Assembly: GCA_023512835.1 (NCBI GenBank)
Contig: CM042088.1
Span: 33,807,664-33,871,663, forward strand
DNA from: Taxillus chinensis
Taxonomy: Eukaryota; Streptophyta; Magnoliopsida; Santalales; Loranthaceae
Reading direction: 5' to 3'
Length of the DNA stretch: 64,000 nt
The position numbers were made by a program, and so were the translations under genes. The notes under the pieces are model-generated. The model had not been told where the DNA came from. It saw nothing but the letters and a program-made list of their open reading frames with translations, and did no database searches. Shown here piece after piece: positions 23,309 to 35,606 of the stretch (position 1 is its first letter; each line of letters starts with the position of its first letter).

Positions 23309-23313
<5 letters not shown>
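20046..23313 (+). repeat. Element B right LTR
   Basis: It starts TGTAAGACCCGC and ends GGGGCGTACA before (AT)n. It is collinear with 13724-17001; most differences are one-base gains or losses in short homopolymers, plus a few substituted patches (for example around 14213-14235 against 20527-20550). TATA box at 21451. Confidence 0.88.
20331..20612 (+). pseudogene. ORF X in B right LTR, frameshifted
   Basis: 282 bp from ATG to TAG. Start and end are in the same frame, but an early TAG at codon 12 and a compensating shift break the middle. The C-terminal piece reads REKFEVIRATTTTMLAKGC and ends EILRRP. This is the better-preserved LTR copy. Confidence 0.5.
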
Positions 23314-23348
<35 letters not shown>

Positions 23349-23504
23349 TGTGGTTAGTCTTGGATTGATGAATTAAATATTTTGTAAGGCTGTTATATTG
23401 AATTTTGACTGTTGAAATATTCTATTTATTGATTATATATGGAATTGGTGGTAGAGTTGGTTGGGTTAACCGCGGGTCCCATATTAGGCTGGCAAGAGGC
23501 CGCA

Positions 23505-23742
23505 TTTCACGCCCTAGATTTCGAACCCGAGGAAACCAGTTCGTGACTCCCCTTTACCCACCCGACAGGCAAGGGGTTCGGATATAACACTCCCACACAG
23601 GACATCATACACTACACAGCTGATATTCAGAAAGACAAAATCATAAATTTATTAAATTCAAATCAGGATAAACGTTTACAAATCCACACGCCTTTATTAC
23701 AATAAAATCCACCTTATAATATTTCCCCACTGGGGTACAAAG

Positions 23743-23783
<41 letters not shown>

Positions 23784-23785
23784 CT

Positions 23786-23832
<47 letters not shown>

Positions 23833-25194
23833 TTGTCCACCTTGGTGTTCCCACCTAACGCCTGTAGGTCCCTGAGAAAAACAGAACACAATAGGAGGGG
23901 TGAGCAACCATAGCTCAGTAGGGATCAAGTCTCCCCAACCCATCCTATGCACCTAACGACTACATGAGAACGTGTACTAGTGCAGTGTCGTGGCAATAGT
24001 AAATACAAGTAAAGCACACCACTCAAATGGGCGCAACCATAGCCGCAGCCCCGCTGGCTCCACAGCCTCACAGGCTACCAATATCATAGCCTTCCAGGCT
24101 AACAATTTAACTGCCTCTCAGGCAAATGTTTAACCGCCTCTCAGGCAAATAGTTTAACCGCCTCTCAGGCAAATAATTCAACCGCCTCTCAGGAAAATAG
24201 TTTCCACTAGCCTCTCAGGCTAACAATCATACAATCAAACACATAACATACATTTCTGCCACACAGGTATGAAATCAAACTCATGGCATGCACACATTCA
24301 CAGGTTCTCAAACTCAGCCACACGGGCATAAAATCAAACACATAATAGGCATAGCCACACAGGCATATTATCAAACACATAATAGACATAGCCACACAGG
24401 CATATTATCAAACACATACACGCCATTGAAGGCCAACATCCATATAGGAGATCACACCTATATGAATTTACATATATTTACATATATACTCAAGAAGCCA
24501 CAGGCCAAAACCATGGGATAGATTCAAGGAACAGAACCCCTACATCAAGGATCCTTCACGTTCTTGCCTCCACGCCAAACACCGTCCACTCCCGCGAATC
24601 ACCACAACAAGACCAGAAGCTCTCTCTCTACGACGGCTGCGGTGGCTGATGGAAAACCCTAAACCTAAAATAAGGAGACCTCCACCTCTTTATATAGACA
24701 CTTCAATATCAAAACGACGTAGTTTTGATTAAGTGAACCCCAGCATCAAAACAACATAGTTTTGATGACACACTATAACCTTTCCGCATCCATACAAGAC
24801 AAAATACCCACAATTCCAACTTGCCCCTTTAGGAAAAGATGATTAGAATCACAAAACCAAGGTGATGGTGCAAAAACATGGCTGCACATGACAAAGACCA
24901 TTGTCACGTACAAACTCCAAATGCCCTAAGATTTTTCCCCAAGCTTTAGAACAACGTTAGGAAGGCTCCCATGCAAAAACCTCACTGCCCGTGACAACCA
25001 TTGTCACGTGCATTGTCGCGTGCAACCCCAAAAAGCTTCCTCTTGGGCTCAAATCTTGCCCCTAGCTTTCTCACCATCAAACAAAGTGTTCTAGCCAATG
25101 TGTGTCGGAATAAAACTCCCTAAAACCCAACAATTGGCACTCAAAAGGCATAACTGCGACTAACTCCTCACATCCCAAAACACGGGTCATTACA
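23505..25194 (-). mobile_element. Solo LTR C, inserted in A1
   Basis: Minus-strand LTR starting TGTAATGACCCGTG (at 25194) and ending GGCGTGAAA. The 5-bp target repeat CCGCA lies at 23500-23504 and 25195-25199. Comparison with A2 confirms the empty site. On the minus strand a TATATAAAG box (24696-24688) precedes a leader with 'ggtttagggttttcc'. It contains two long A runs (23747-23780, 23788-23830) and short tandem repeats. No internal region, hence a solo LTR. Confidence 0.8.
24090..24420. repeat. Short tandem repeats in solo LTR C
   Basis: About five 26-bp units 'accgcctctcaggcaaatagttta' (24105-24215), followed by units of about 40 bp with 'atagccacacaggcatattatcaaac' (24330-24415). Confidence 0.75.
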
Positions 25195-26063
25195 CCGCAG
25201 GTCTCCTATCTAGCTAGTTAACTCAGGTCTCATCCATGGCTAGGTTGTCGTTAGGGACACTACAGGTCCCACATATGGCCGTCTGGTAGTGAATGGGATC
25301 CTTGGAGTTGGTTTTGGAAATTCCGTGTGAACCTTTAATGACTGAAATGTGATATGTAATGTCTTATTTTCTGATTTAATGTAAGTTTTTTGTGACAAAA
25401 TATGACACTATACTGGCATAAGCATACACAGATCATGTAGCCTTAGGAATTTTTGTTATAGGATGGTGAGGTGATGGAGATCACCTATTGGGCATTTGTG
25501 TTCACTCCTACTTTGTTGACATGTTTCAGGTATCGACTCATTTGCTAGAGGTTGGTCCGAAGCTAATGGTTATTTATTTCATATTTTATCATAACTTGAT
25601 TTAAGGATTTTATAAGATGATTGGTTTTATTATTTGAATATCCGAACAAGGGTCCGTGAAAATTGTATTGGATTTATAGCGTGATTTTATTATTAATAAA
25701 ATATTATCCTTAGCTTCATAGCATGTGGAAATGTACAAGAATACCTTTGATGTATGATTGTATAGGTATGTCTTGGACAACACCCGTTGTGTAGTCTATA
25801 TCGGTGCTAGACAACAACCCCTTAACCTTTCGAGTGCGGGCATGGGGAAGTCACACTCTTAGTTTTGGTCCTCCCGAGATTTGGGAGCATGACAAAACAA
25901 AAGTAAATATAGGAAAAGTCTCATTGATAAAAAGATGTCTTGTGCAACATAATACGTGCACGTAGCGATGCACGTATCGCGTGTCACGGGCAACTCGACA
26001 TGAGCAGGCCATAGGCACTGATTCAGGCAGGCTAGCATGAGTGTTAACACAAGGTCTTCATCA

Positions 26064-26737
26064 TTCCCCTGCCCTCGAAACTTCCCTTGTCCTCAAAGGA
26101 AAATTGGAGAAATTGTTCTACATCCAAAGTATAACCCTCCATTAATCTTAGAAAACTCATAATCCTTTATAAATTTCTCAAACTTCTTATTTGCGTGAAC
26201 CTCCTGCCTTACTTTCACAACAATAGATTGTTGCAAAAATATAAACGAAGCAGATTTTGAATTTGTTGTGAGCTCTGCCCATATCTCCGACTGGTTGCTC
26301 CTTGCATCAAGGGCACCTCCTAACTATGCATCATTGAGGACAAAGATCACATTATTAAAAGAGTCTTCGATGGCGAAGGTCTTATTGACTTTGATTTGAG
26401 CTCTAATAACATGATTCATCTTCAACGCTAGAAATATCTTCAACCTCTTGCGAAGTTCATCGTGACCCATGGATGTCACCTTAAGTTTGTTTGCCTCATA
26501 TAGGATTTTTTCCCTTGTGTGTGGAAAATAATTGATCCATTTTCTGACTAATCCTGTCTTGGAATCGAACCACCTTTGCCATAGCTATCAAAAGCTCTGT
26601 GATAGAATGCTCCAAGGCTTCGAACTGTGATTTGTTTGTCTTGGTCACCTCCTTAGTCATCTCGATGAAGAACATGAAAGAAGAATGATAACTCAATAAG
26701 AAATCTTGATGAGAATCTTTCAATAAAAGCACCAAAT
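26064..26737 (-). pseudogene. Element D interior 1: gag start fused to polyprotein tail
   Basis: Minus strand: after the LTR and a primer-site-like 'ttggtgcttttattga', an open frame includes 'MTKEVTKTNKSQFEALEHSI', resembling the coiled N-terminus of plant Ty3 gag. Near the other end 'FEDKGSFEGRG' matches the conserved last residues of Ty3 polyproteins, followed by a PPT-like gggcagggga next to LTR 1. Everything between (protease, RT, RNase H, integrase core) is missing in 674 bp. Confidence 0.65.
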
Positions 26738-26853
26738 TATTGAGGACCTTGATTAGGATCCAACAACAATCTAGAAAAAAAACTAAATATTCAAACCCTA
26801 GCCCCAAGCAATTCAAGTAATTAACCAAAAAAGCCAAAATATAGGAATAAACC

Positions 26854-28188
26854 TGTTGGATCAAATCCAGAATTTGGATAATGCTGATAAAGCCTTATGT
26901 AATTTGATCTGAGATCTTTTGTGTTTATTTGATCATTGCAGAAGGTATGTTACTAATCCAAAGATGCACTCGTGAGAGCAAAGCTAAGGACAGGATACAT
27001 AATCCTGATCCGGACAAGAGTGAGTGTCGTCAAACACTTGGTAAATAACCAAGTAACAAATACATACGGAATAAGGAACAATCCTACGGACTAAGAACTT
27101 AAAGGATAAGTGCGGAGTAAGGAAACTAGATGCGGAGTAAGGAAACCAGATGCGGAGTAAGGAATCCGGATTTATTACTCGCCCGGAGTAAGGAACTTAC
27201 ATACGGAGTAAGGAAATTACATGCGGAGTAAGAAAGCGCTGACACGGAATAAGTCATCAGACTTTTCAAGACTCGCCCGGAGTAAGGAACTTACATACGG
27301 AGTAAGGAACTTACATACGGAGTAAGGAACTTACATGCGGAGTAAGAAAGCGGCGACACGGAATAAGTCATCGGACTTTTCAAGACTCGCCCGAGTAAGG
27401 AACTTACATACCTGAGTAAGGAACTTACATGCGGAGTAAGGAACTTACATGCGGAGTAAGGAAGGCGCGACACGGACTAAGGATTCCGATCTGAATAGAT
27501 ACGAGTAAGCAACCACTGACATGGAGTAAGGTTCCGAGCTTCATTAACTACGGAGTAAGAAAAATTACACCGGACCAAGAAGACATTGCTCCAACTAAAC
27601 CGCATTTAATGTTATCAGCTCGTGGTATCCCGATGTAAGACGAATGTATTGAGAACCTGAAGAATCTTACACGTGGATCATCTGGATATGTGGACACAAC
27701 CTTAATTGTATCTCGGAACTCACAAAGACACTTATACTCTTCAAATCCAAGATCTTGAGCTCCACAATCCGCAGCAGTCAAGGCAGAGAGATTACCGAGG
27801 GATAGTTAGTGCGGAACGCATTCCGGAACTACAAGTTCCAAGGTTGTCTCTTAGGAATGTTTTGTATAAATATTCGTACTTATACTTTATGTAAAAAAAA
27901 CAGTTGAGAGGTGTGAAAAACAAAGAAAAGAAAATAGGAGTGTCATCATCTTTAGAGAAAGAACTTGGCTAGTGTGTGAGTTCATTTTGTAAACAGAGTA
28001 TAAGAGAGTGTTTGCTTCTATTTTGTTGTAATCACCTTGTGATAATAAAACAAAATACTTCCACTATCTGGTTATCTTCCGCAGTGATTCTATCACTAAA
28101 ACTAGATAAGTGTTTGTGTCTTGAGAGAAAAGAAAGAGTTCGAATAAGAGCCTATTCACCCCCCCCTTTAGGCTCCAAGGGACCATCA
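26854..28188 (+). repeat. Element E 5' LTR
   Basis: 1335 bp. It holds a long array of roughly 20-bp units (about 27100-27560) and a TATA box tataaatat at 27865-27873, and ends tttaggctccaagggaccatca before the PBS. Confidence 0.92.
27100..27560 (+). repeat. ~20-bp tandem array in E 5' LTR ('cggagtaaggaacttacatg')
   Basis: About twenty imperfect units of 'gcggagtaaggaacttacat' upstream of the LTR TATA box. Copy order differs slightly from the 3' LTR array (38765-39240), where one extra unit is present. Confidence 0.88.
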
Positions 28189-28190
28189 AG

Positions 28191-28202
28191 TGGTATCGAG
28201 CA
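28191..28202 (+). other. Element E primer binding site
   Basis: tggtatcgagca: the iMet site TGGTATCAGAGC with one base lost, two bases after the LTR. Confidence 0.75.
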
Positions 28203-28248
28203 AGTTCTACTTTGTTCTAAGTAGAGATCCCACTCTTTCAATCTCGAA

Positions 28249-30530
28249 ATGGCCGAAGAAAGCGAGTATGCTATTCAACACTCGCCTTAACTCCGGAGGT
28301 GCACAGGAGCCCGTCCCGAATCGAAGCGGCGGTGAAAATGTCGACCCACCTCAACTGCTGCTGCCGCCGCTTCTCAACCACGGAGTTCTGGTTTTACTTT
28401 AACGAAACCACCCAAATTCACACCTGAGCTTTTCTCCCAGTGGAAAGCTCGCATGAAGATGTTTATGGTTTGCCATGATCATCTTATGTGGCCATGTCTT
28501 CATCAGGAGATTCCAATTCCGATGACTATCGGAGAACATGGAGTAAGGAGGCCAAAGACAGATCTCGAACTTACCAACGATGAAAGAGCCTGGCGGTGCG
28601 CTAGTGAAAAGGCTCGGCTTATGTTACATCGTCTTTGGATTCCGAGGCTTTCACGGACGTCCAGGGCCGCACGACAGCAAAAGGCTGTTTGGGACAAGCC
28701 GACAATCCTCTATGAGGGGAGTCGGTCCCGGATGCGGAATGTGATCCGTACTCTCGGACGGAACTTTGAGAGTTTTAATCATAAACCGGGCGAATCACTT
28801 GAAAGCATCTATCGTAGATTCGGCAAGCTCATTCTTGAACCGAAGACTGTCAATGAGCATTACTCTCAATCCCAGATCAATGACAAGTTCTTTCGCTCCT
28901 TGCCGGATCGCTACTACTCCAAACAACTCCGGATGCAATCGGACAAAAAGCGCGGTATGTTCCCCTTGAAGAATCGTATGGAGAGCTGCGGACTCACAAA
29001 GTCAGGTTTAAGTACTCGACGAGAGATGAGAAAATAGCTCGGAAAGAAAAGGGGGTAGCTCTCAAAGCTACGAATGTCTAAACATACCTGAGGAATGATG
29101 ATACGGACGTATCCGACAATTCGATTCGACGAGGAGGAGGAGATAGCCCTTCTTGTCGGATCCTTTGAGCGATTCCTACGGAAAAGCGAGAAAAGGGATC
29201 GAAGACGCTCATCATCATCATTCCAACGGAAGGAGCGACCGGAGTCCGGTTCCCAGGAATGTTTCAATCGTGGGAAAACCGGTCACCTGGGCCAAGGAAT
29301 GCAGGTCCAAAGCAAAGGTGGCCGAGAAAAGTGACAAGGTAACTCCTCGCCGCTCCACCTCGGTTAACGGCAAGAGCAAGAGAAAGGCGCTCGTGACAAA
29401 ATACATGAGTGGCTCGGAAGAAGAGGAGGAATCCTCGGATGATGAGCCGACCACTAAGCCGAACGTCCGCCTCATGGCAAATCTGAGGTACCTTCTATCT
29501 TCGAGCTCCTGAGTAAATTAGAATCTCTTACTACCGCATGTGATCATGAAAAGAATGAGAGACTAATAATTACTCAAATGTACAAAGATATGGAAAGTCG
29601 GAATAAACGTCTTGAATTTACTATTAATAGACTCGAGAAGGACGTCACCGACTTCAGGAGGAAAAGAAGCTTGGTATCATGATCTAAGAGCCGAGAATCA
29701 TTTGTTAAATACCAATCTCTCAGGCCTAAAAGTTATAGTGAAAAGACTCGAAAATGAACTGGAACAGGAAAAGGAAATAAACCGTAAGTGGCTAAAATCC
29801 GGGGAAATAGCATCTACCTTTAGGACTGACCCTGACGACATTTGAGTCAAACCTGGCCTAGGTTCTGAACCATCAACTTCCATAGCTCAAGCTACTGAGT
29901 GTCCTCCGGATTTCACTCCTAAACTAACCAACTTATATCCTGTTAGTACATCTAAACCGTTGGATGGTTTCATTTCAGGTGGCACCATAGTTTATGATCG
30001 TGGAGCGAGAGGTCATTCATCGCACTTCCCGAACCCAGTAGCACCCGTAACTAAAGGTGAAGGGAAGCTCGCCGAGTTAAAGCCAAAGCGTAGCACCCAA
30101 AAAGAAAGACAAGGCTAAGGCCGACGCATTTAGGGCCAAGAGCGCGTCACCCAAACGTAATGGATTAGGCCACAGGGAACGAGTAGAAAATCGTAAAATC
30201 TAAGAGACCCGTATCCCCTGTTTGTACTTCACATTATAGTGTCTGTTCCATCCGTAGGGAAATGGGTCATTATCACTATGAATGTTGGAGTCTATCCGAT
30301 AGCTGGCTTTGTAATCAATTTCAATTAAATAAAGATCAGTTTTATAAAAGGGGTTCTTCGAGCAAAACAAAATCTAAATCTAAAAGGAGTGTCTCTCCCA
30401 AGAAAACCCAAATAAAAGAAGCATTTGAAACTAACAAGTTAATGTCAACTTGGAAAGCTAATAGTCCTAACAAAATCAAATCCGTAAATGTTGACAATCT
30501 CCTGCTCACTCTAACCGCCTGAAACAAGTT
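28249..30530 (+). pseudogene. Element E gag, frameshifted
   Basis: ATG at 28249 (MAEESEYAIQH) is followed by shifts. A gag core is readable at 28453-29037, with 'SLESIYRRFGKLI'- and 'LPDRYYSKQL'-like words of the copia gag (UBN2) type. A zinc-knuckle region lies at about 29255-29315, its Cys and His residues split over two frames. A second one lies near 30230-30290 (GHYHYEC). Between them are Lys/Ser-rich linkers. The coat protein would package the RNA; this copy is interrupted several times. Confidence 0.8.
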
Positions 30531-30539
30531 TGGGCACCA

Positions 30540-33500
30540 AAAGTGTAAACCGTTGTCTTTCAGGAGCATCTCTGGAATGAATTGCCGGATCACTTGAAGT
30601 TAAAGATCAATCAAAGCAAGTGGATCCTTGATAGTGGATGCTCCAGGACATATGACGGGTGACCGGACTCTACTTGTAGAAGTTAATGATAAACAAGGTC
30701 CATCCATTTCATATGGCGACAACAACAAAGGTAAGACTGTCGGGTATGGCACTTTAACTAACGGCCGTGTATCAATCACTAAAGTTGCACTAGTCGAAGG
30801 TTTAAAGCATAATTTGCTAAGTGTCGATAAACTATGTGACAAAGGATTTCTCGTTTCCTTTTTGTCCAACACTGTACAGAAGAGAAAACTTATCCGGAGA
30901 TGTTAAGTTATCCGGATCAAGAGATGGGGACATATACTCGGTGGTCTTAAGAAATAATTCTTCGACCCTGTATGTTTCCTCACGAAAGCAACGAGATGAA
31001 GATAGTTGGTTATGGCACAAGCGATGCGCACATTTAAATTTTAAGACTTTGTCTAAACCGGCGTCACTTGATCTTGTCACTGGTCTACCCAAACTCAAGT
31101 TCTCCAGGAGACACTCTCTGTCGAGAATGCCAACTTGGTAAACGGACCAAACACGGCTTTAAGAGCAAATCGGTTAACTCAATACTTGCTCCTCTGCAAC
31201 TTCTTCATATGGACCTATGTGGTCCTATATCGTTTCATCACTAGCTGGTGCGAGATATACCCTTGTGGTTATCGATGATTTCACTCGATACACATGGGTG
31301 ATGTTCCTGAAATCAAAGGATCAAACTTTTGAACATCTTGTAGATCTCTTCAACTGGATAAGCAACTCACAAGGACCGAGCATTAAATGCATCAGGAGTG
31401 ATCATGGTACTGAATTTGATTTTTCAAAAATGAGATTATATTGTTCGAACAGGGCATACAACATGACTTCTCTGCTCCCGAACCCCATAACAAAATGGGG
31501 TAGCCGAGCGCAAGAATCGAACTTTAGTTGAAACTGGTAGATCCATGTTAGCAGGGGCAACGCTTCCTCTCGCCCATGGGTGAAGGTCGTGTCCACCGCC
31601 CGCTATGTTCGAACGGAACTCTAATAAATAAATCTACCATGAAAACACCCTATGAGATGTGGAGAGGACGAAAACCTTCAATTTCACATTTCAGAGCTTT
31701 TGGGTGTACTTGCTATATATTGATAAATGGCAAAGAGACCCGGAATAAATTTGAACCAAAAATCGATGATGGGATCTTTCGGGTACTCACTTCATAGCAA
31801 AGCTTATCGGGTCTTCAATAGAAAACTTTTTAAAGTTGAAGAATCTATCCATGTGACCTTTGATGAAGCTAACCTCATTTGGTCAAAAGTCGGTCCTTCA
31901 AATTCCAATATGCAGGTCATGGACGACAACGTCGATTACTCGAAGTTTATGAATATTCCTGTTACACATCCGACTGGTATTCGATCAACCACGTGGCATC
32001 AGCGAAACACAACGAAATTTTATGGATGATGCTACGGATGACTCTGACTCCGGACTACCATTTAGCTCCGGACAAACTCCTACGGATACACAAAATTCCG
32101 GAGCACCTTCAAGTCCGTCCGGACTAGTTAACACTGGAAGAAACAGTGTTGAAGAACCAACTAGTTCATCCGTACCTCTAAATACGGAAACATCTACTCC
32201 AGACGAAGCTCAACCAATCGATACAACTGAACCACCCAATCTGGAAGAGCTTCAAATTGTTCAAGATCAACCAACACACGCCAGAATTATAGATGGACCC
32301 GAAACCATCCCTCGGATCAAGTGATTGGTGATCCCTCCTGTTGGTGTAAGAACAAGAGCAGCCACCTCAAACATGAGTCTTTACTCATGCTTTCTATCTC
32401 AAATAGAACCAAAGGTGGTAGATGAAGCTCTTCAAGATTCAAACCTTGGATAGAAGCCATGCAAGAAGAGTTGAATCAATTTAAGAGAAATAATGTGTGG
32501 ACCTTAGTACCAAGGCCTAAGTCTTAGCAAGTCATTGGCATTAAATGGGTGTTCCGGAACAAGCTTGATACGGATGGAATAGTAATCCGGAACAAAGCCA
32601 GGTGGTAGCCAAAGGATATCGTCAAGAAGAAGGAATAGATTATGATGAAACCTTTGCTCCGGTCGTAAGACTTGAGGCAATCCGAATGTTTCCGGCGTAT
32701 GCTTCATATGAAAACTTCATAGTTTATCAAATGGACATCAAGAGCGCATTCCTGAATGGAGACCTTCAAGAGGAGGTGTATGTTGAACAACCTCCCGGCT
32801 TCATTGAACCAAAGGCAGGACATCTTGTCTACAAACTTGGAAAGCTCTATATGGTTTGAAGCAAGCTCCAAGAGCCTGGTACGACACCTCGTCGAATTCC
32901 TACTTGCTCATAACTTCCAAAAAGGGAAGATAGACACCACCCTATTTCTACGACAAAAGAAAGGACACACTTTGATCGTACAAATATACGTGGACGATAT
33001 CATTTTCGGATCAACGAATCCGAAGCTTTGTGAAGAGTTTGCTAAGTTGATGACAGGCAAGTTTGAAATGAGCATGATGGGAGAACTGTCCTACTTCCTT
33101 GGAATTGAAGTCAAACAATTAAAGGAAGGAATCTTTATTAATCAGGCTAAGTACACTCGCGAACTTATTAAGAAGTTTGGTATGGAAGGTTCATCTCCCG
33201 TCAAAACTCCCATGCCTGTCAGTGCCAAGTTAGATCCGGATGTGGACGGCATATCAGTAAATGTGACTGACTACGAGAGGGATGATCGGATCCTTGCTCT
33301 ATCTTCAGACAAGTCGCCCGGACATTATGTTTGCAACTTGCATTTGTGCACGATATCAGGCAAATCCCAAGGAGTCACATATGCTTCATGTAAAACGGAT
33401 ATTAAGGTATCTCAAAGGGACGATGAATTTGGGACTCGGTACCCAAATGAGTCCAACTTCACCTTATCCGGGTACTCGATGCCGACTTATCTGGATGTCG

Positions 33501-33933
33501 CATCGACAGGAAAAGCACAAGCGGTACGTGTCGGTTTCTTGGAAATAGATTGATCTCATGGTTCGAAGAAGCGAATTCCGTATCAACCTCTACTGCTTGA
33601 GGCGGAATATATAGCTGCCTGGAAGTTCTTTGCGCACGACTACTTTGGATGCAAAGTCAACTTACCTGACTACGGATTCGACATGTCCTCTATTCCACTT
33701 TTTGTGACAACACTAGTGCAATTGCCATCAGCACCAATCCTGTCATGCATCCTAAGACGAAGCACATTGAGGTCAGGTATCACTTCATACGCGATCATGT
33801 TCTCAAAAAGCATATTTCACTGGAACATGTTGCCACTGAAGATCAATTAGCAGACATATTTACAAAGCCTCTACCTGATGCGAGGTTTTCTGAACTACTC
33901 TTCCGATTAGGTATGCTCGACTTCTCTGCATAG
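30540..33933 (+). pseudogene. Element E pol (PR-IN-RT-RNase H), frameshifted
   Basis: Protease: WILDSGCSR at 30621, with the active-site DSG at 30630-30638; the frame breaks right after. GAG-pre-integrase and zinc-finger words follow at 30950-31160 (LWHKRCAHLNF, CRECQLGK), then the integrase core at 31200-31570 (MDLCGPI, SDHGTEFD). RT spans about 32430-33240 with NGDLQEEVY, 'YGLKQAPRAWYD' over a frame break, and YVDD at 32987-32998. RNase H ends with KHIEVRYHFIRDH, DIFTKPLP and TAG at 33931. At least six frame breaks, mostly 1-base, so no full polyprotein can be made from this copy as sequenced. Confidence 0.92.
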
Positions 33934-35606
33934 GTTCTCATTTGAATTACCCAACAGTATATTTACTCACAGACCATGCATTGTATGTTTCTTGAAAGTA
34001 GTAGAAACTCACTGACCGTATTGTTGATCATACTTCTTGTTCAACGGTTTCATGCTTCGATATTAATCTCAACCTCATTTTGGGAGGATGCTTGCGTTTC
34101 CGATGAAGTCGTTTAAAGCTAACATAATTACGGTTCATATGATTTACCTCGATCGGGTTCATGATCTTAACATCCATTAATCACCACATGACCAAAGCAT
34201 GTTCATTTAGATTACTCTATTAACATGCATAGTTGAAGAAGTGAAATGGGCTAGCTTGGAATGCCTGGTGGATGAATACACAAACGCAGTCTGATCAGCG
34301 TCTGAAGTATAGTTTTCTAATAAGATAGGCAGTCTTTGAACTACAAATTGGAACGGTCAACCGAGAGGATTGCACAATCTACGGGGGAGAAAATGCTTTA
34401 TATATTATTAATAATACCCCCGTATATGTCTCATGACCTTTTTCTTGACCGCCTACATCTGAGGGGGAGCTTTTCATTGAGAGGATTAAATGATCTACGG
34501 GGGAGCAGCAATGAACCCCTAATATGTCTCGGATTCTCCCTCCTCTAAGCTTTTACTTCGGGATCGATTGGACATCTTGTTGTAAATCGGAAAAGTGGCA
34601 TGTTTGGATGTATTTTCTTTCTTAACCATGCATTTTAATCGACTAATCATCTGCCTTCTTTTGACATGTGTTCACTTTATCATTACACACTCATGAATCC
34701 TAATGAAGCCAAATCATATGATCTTTAATTAATCTTAGCTACATTTATTCGGCAAGACGGTTTCGTTATGTTGACCTATATGAACCTGTGTATTGCTATA
34801 TCGACATATGCCCTGATTCAATAATATTGATCACTTTCACGTTGCATACGTCTACTATATTCTTAGCCATGTATAAGTTCTGTTTCTTATTAGTTCGGAT
34901 TATGTTTCTTTTTCTTCCCTGATTATCATCTCTAATCCGTACTAATCCTAGCCTATTAAGCTTTTGTATTTTCAGTATATCTTTATTTAGCTACAGGTTC
35001 AGATTTTCTTTGCAACCATATTGATAAATCCAGTCCGTAGTCTCGGATTTGAAGTGTTGTGGTACTTCTCTTCTCTTCGACTTATTGATCGCAAAGGAAT
35101 TTACTCTACTCTCTCACCAAACTCGTTTACGACGGACAAGGTCTATTATTCATCCGGATACTCTTTCACGAATATTATTAACTCCGGATGAGTGTCGGCT
35201 CTTTCCTCCGGACTCCTCACTTTGTTCAATTGTGACAATCCACGTATACTCATATGTCGCATGCTTTTGAGGAGGACTAATGATGATTCATTAAATGCAT
35301 ATCTCGGGTTGCACCCACACTTCTTTGAATGGCAACCAGTTGTAATCTCGATTGGTCATATCGTCTCCACGACATCGTTTTATTCGGAGACGCCTCGATA
35401 TCCAGACAAATGACATCAGCATGTCGCGCGGGTCCCTACCTCACTCACACATTCCTAGACCCGCTGACATTTACGGATTCGGTCTTATATGTTCTGATCA
35501 TACCTGCGAAGCACGAGTATTGCTCATTTCAAATCCCTAAACCTCTCGTTGCTCCTTCTCCTGTCAAGACCTCACCTTTCCTCTTTTCCTTCCCATCAAA
35601 TCTGCA
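33934..35606 (+). other. Element E region between pol and env-like ORF, with purine tracts
   Basis: No gene seen. Purine tracts of the Sirevirus multiple-PPT type lie at 34383-34390 (gggggaga), 34461-34469 (gagggggag) and 34499-34506 (gggggagc), in repeated contexts such as 'gatctacgggggag'. Confidence 0.7.

Larger units (their letters stand above)
13724..23313 (+). mobile_element. Element B: LARD-like non-autonomous Tekay/Del-type retrotransposon
   Basis: Two LTRs of about 3.27 kb (13724-17001 and 20046-23313; TGTAA...GCGTTACA type) flank a 3.04-kb interior. It inserted in an (AT)n run inside A1, so the target repeat is TATAT-like. Just before the right LTR lie the tail words NNFEDEISL and a PPT (aaggagggtagga), the usual 3' end of Tekay/Del chromoviruses. 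No protease, RT or integrase is visible, which fits a large retrotransposon derivative moved in trans. The interior carries a LOG-like gene copy, an unknown small ORF and a minus-strand hydrophobic ORF. The LTRs are nearly identical apart from many single-base indels, suggesting a recent insertion. Confidence 0.85.
12423..25894 (+). mobile_element. Solo LTR A1, interrupted by elements B and C
   Basis: It starts TGTAAGGATCCGTATATG and ends ...GGGAGCATGACA, the same ends as A2 (40965-43760). After removing B (13724-23313) and C (23505-25194) about 2.2 kb of LTR remains. The part 12423-12800 aligns with 40965-41880, and 23314-25894 with 42860-43760. It includes an 'aaaccctagcc' leader and 'gcaagaggtaggtgattct'. 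There is no internal region or second LTR. The target is the D LTR around 'ataaacaaaag'; the exact TSD is unclear. Confidence 0.75.

Noticed and set aside
13726..23313. Two large direct repeats as a segmental duplication
   Set aside because: PPT, Tekay-type tail remnant and AT target site show that they are LTRs of one element.
23697..23891. Poly-Phe ORF
   Set aside because: Translation of long A runs in solo LTR C.
27100..27560. CRISPR-like array
   Set aside because: Units are contiguous tandem copies without unique spacers, lie in an LTR, and the genome is a plant's.
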